A DNA stretch of 5,509 nt from Phycisphaerae bacterium (lineage in GTDB: Bacteria; Planctomycetota; Phycisphaerae; JAAYCJ01). Shown here one piece after another: positions 4,296 through 5,509 of the stretch (positions are counted from its first letter, which is position 1; each line of letters begins with the position of its first letter). The translations under genes and the position numbers were made by a program. The notes beneath the pieces are model-generated. The model searched no databases. It had not been told where the DNA came from and saw only the letters and a program-made list of their open reading frames with translations. The DNA is taken from positions 1 to 5,509 of the forward strand of contig JAAZAW010000128.1 of NCBI GenBank assembly GCA_012514125.1, read 5' to 3'.

Positions 4296-5509
4296 ATGGA
4301 AAAGAAAGTGATCAGGAAAAGTATTGCAGTATGTGGAATATTGGGAGTCATGATGATGTCTGGAATCGTTTCGGGTTCTGAGCCGGCGAAACAGGAGAAA
4401 AAGGACGCCATGAACAACACTTCAGTGCTTCGTATCGGATGGGCATCGCGGGATGTCACCCCCTCGAAAAAAATCAATCTGGCCGGTCAATTTGGGATGC
4501 GGATTACCCGCGAGGTCAAAGATCCGGTCACCGTGACGGCGCTGACGATCTGTTCCGGAGATGATCCCGCCGATTCGGTCATTTTTGTTTCCTGTGATAC
4601 CTGTGCGGTTCCCGCCTACGTTGTCGATGAAGCTCGCAAGACCATTGCATCGCGTATCAAGGATTTTCCTGTGGAAAATCTGGTCCTTAACGCCACGCAT
4701 ACGCATACCGCCCCCGAAACTCGTCCGGGAGTCTACGATTACAGTACGCTCTCGAAAGAGGAACTGGAAGGGGTGATGATGCCTGAGGAATATCGAGAAT
4801 TTTTTATCGGCAAGATTGCCGACGCTGTTATTGAAAGCTGGAACAATCGCAAGGAAGGGTCGGTGGCCTGGGGGATCGGCTTTGCCGTGGTCGGACATAA
4901 CCGTCGAGTCGTTTATCTGAAAGATTTTTCACAGCGTCCGGAGTTCGTTGAAACGCCCGGGCAGAAAATAGAAACCAACGCGGCGATGTACGGCAAGACG
5001 AATGATCCCTGGTTCAGTCATATCGAGGGCTATGAGGATCATTCGGTCCAGTTCCTCTTTACTTTTGACGCGAACAAAAAACTCACCGGTTCGGTGATTA
5101 ATCTGGCCTGTCCGTCGCAGGCGACCGAAGGTCTTTCACAAATTTCGGCGGATTTCTGGCACGATGTGCGGGTGGCGGTGCGGGAAAAATATGGTCAGGA
5201 CCTCTTTGTTTTGCCTCAATGTTCCGCCGCCGGCGATCAGTCGCCCCATGTGCTGGTTCACAAAAAGGCCCGTGAACGACGATTACGGCTCAAGGAAATC
5301 GATTCCCGAAAGGAGATCGCCGAGCGAGTTGCATCGGCCTTTGACGAAACGTTCTCATGGGCAAAAAAGGATATTCAAACCGATTTAAAGGTTAAGCATC
5401 TCGTCCGGAATATTGATCTTACCAAACGGGAAGTGACTCCGGAAGAATACCGGAAGAATGTCGAATGGGCCAGGCAATTAAAAGCCGGCGATCAACCGTT
5501 GGCCGGGCG
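4296..5509 (+). CDS. Exported ceramidase-like (PF04734) protein, partial at the window end
   Basis: Open from the ATG to the window edge: 404 codons plus two bases, no stop seen, so the C-terminus is missing. Residues 1-28 form a Sec-type signal peptide: basic MEKKVIRKS, hydrophobic IAVCGILGVMMMSGIV, then a likely cleavage site around SGS/E. The rest is a PF04734 amidase-like domain related to the first gene: LRIGWASRDVTPS (45-57), LAGQFGMRIT (62-71), DPVTVTAL (76-83), VSCD (98-101), THTHTAP (134-140), ISAD (283-286) and AAGDQSP (311-317). Ser316 matches the ceramidase nucleophile motif GDxSP, but the second zinc His is Cys272 (ACPSQ). The Glu and Tyr zinc ligands would lie beyond the window. 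It begins 57 nt after the TIM-barrel gene. The Shine-Dalgarno is weak; GTG 4275 and ATG 4410 are alternative in-frame starts, but 4296 gives the best signal peptide. Family sure; substrate unknown. Confidence 0.88.
   Translation, partial: MEKKVIRKSIAVCGILGVMMMSGIVSGSEPAKQEKKDAMNNTSVLRIGWASRDVTPSKKINLAGQFGMRITREVKDPVTVTALTICSGDDPADSVIFVSCDTCAVPAYVVDEARKTIASRIKDFPVENLVLNATHTHTAPETRPGVYDYSTLSKEELEGVMMPEEYREFFIGKIADAVIESWNNRKEGSVAWGIGFAVVGHNRRVVYLKDFSQRPEFVETPGQKIETNAAMYGKTNDPWFSHIEGYEDHSVQFLFTFDANKKLTGSVINLACPSQATEGLSQISADFWHDVRVAVREKYGQDLFVLPQCSAAGDQSPHVLVHKKARERRLRLKEIDSRKEIAERVASAFDETFSWAKKDIQTDLKVKHLVRNIDLTKREVTPEEYRKNVEWARQLKAGDQPLAG
4392..4405 (+). promoter_or_regulatory. Possible internal ribosome binding site before Met39 of the fourth gene
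   Basis: CAGGAG (4392-4397) and AAGGA (4401-4405) precede the in-frame ATG at 4410. AAGGA is 4 nt away and CAGGAG 12 nt, both just outside the usual spacing. Starting here would give MNNTSVLRIG, a form without signal peptide that begins like the first gene's product. These bases also encode the linker QEKKDA after the signal peptide, which may be the whole explanation. Confidence 0.25.

Noticed and set aside
4332..4334. Cys13 of the fourth protein as a lipoprotein lipidation site
   Set aside because: The preceding residues are IAV; a lipobox needs Gly, Ala or Ser just before Cys, and the Cys sits inside the hydrophobic core.

Overview
The window is a ~0.7 kb non-coding, low-complexity leader followed by four genes on the + strand, arranged like an operon. 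The organism is probably a free-living bacterium of the Planctomycetota/Verrucomicrobiota/Lentisphaerota group or a related uncultured lineage. This rests on gene content (ceramidase-like PF04734 proteins beside a DegT-type aminotransferase and a sugar isomerase/epimerase-like TIM barrel), strong GAGG-type ribosome binding sites, and a long repeat-rich intergenic region. No marker gene settles the phylum, so the assignment is tentative.

Layout. Positions 1-695 hold no convincing gene. They carry (i) five ~12 bp self-complementary units at 34-90, (ii) scattered ATGAAAA/TTTTCAT words and an inverted repeat at 98-155, (iii) eight G-tracts at 309-359 containing GGGCTTY heptads, (iv) ten AACT units, mostly 7 nt apart, at about 393-463, and (v) five GCCTGCA-like heptads at 528-562. 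Four + strand genes follow: 696-2003, a leaderless PF04734 ceramidase-like protein; 2082-3356, a DegT/DnrJ/EryC1/StrS PLP aminotransferase; 3426-4238, a xylose-isomerase-like TIM-barrel protein; and 4296 to the window end, a second PF04734 protein with a signal peptide, cut off by the window edge. The gaps between genes are 78, 69 and 57 nt, with no convincing terminator in any of them, so co-transcription is likely.

How the genes may work together. The two middle genes resemble enzymes that act on keto/amino-sugars or cyclitols. The flanking PF04734 proteins belong to a zinc amidase family whose characterised members cleave the amide of ceramide. A reasonable inference is a small catabolic or modification module for an N-acylated or amino-bearing sugar or cyclitol: the exported PF04734 protein would act outside the cytoplasm, and the other three proteins inside. 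The substrate cannot be read from the sequence. The two PF04734 paralogs differ at catalytic positions in opposite ways. The first keeps both zinc histidines but has Ala at the nucleophile position. The second keeps the Ser but has Cys in place of one zinc His. True ceramidase activity is therefore doubtful, at least for the first.
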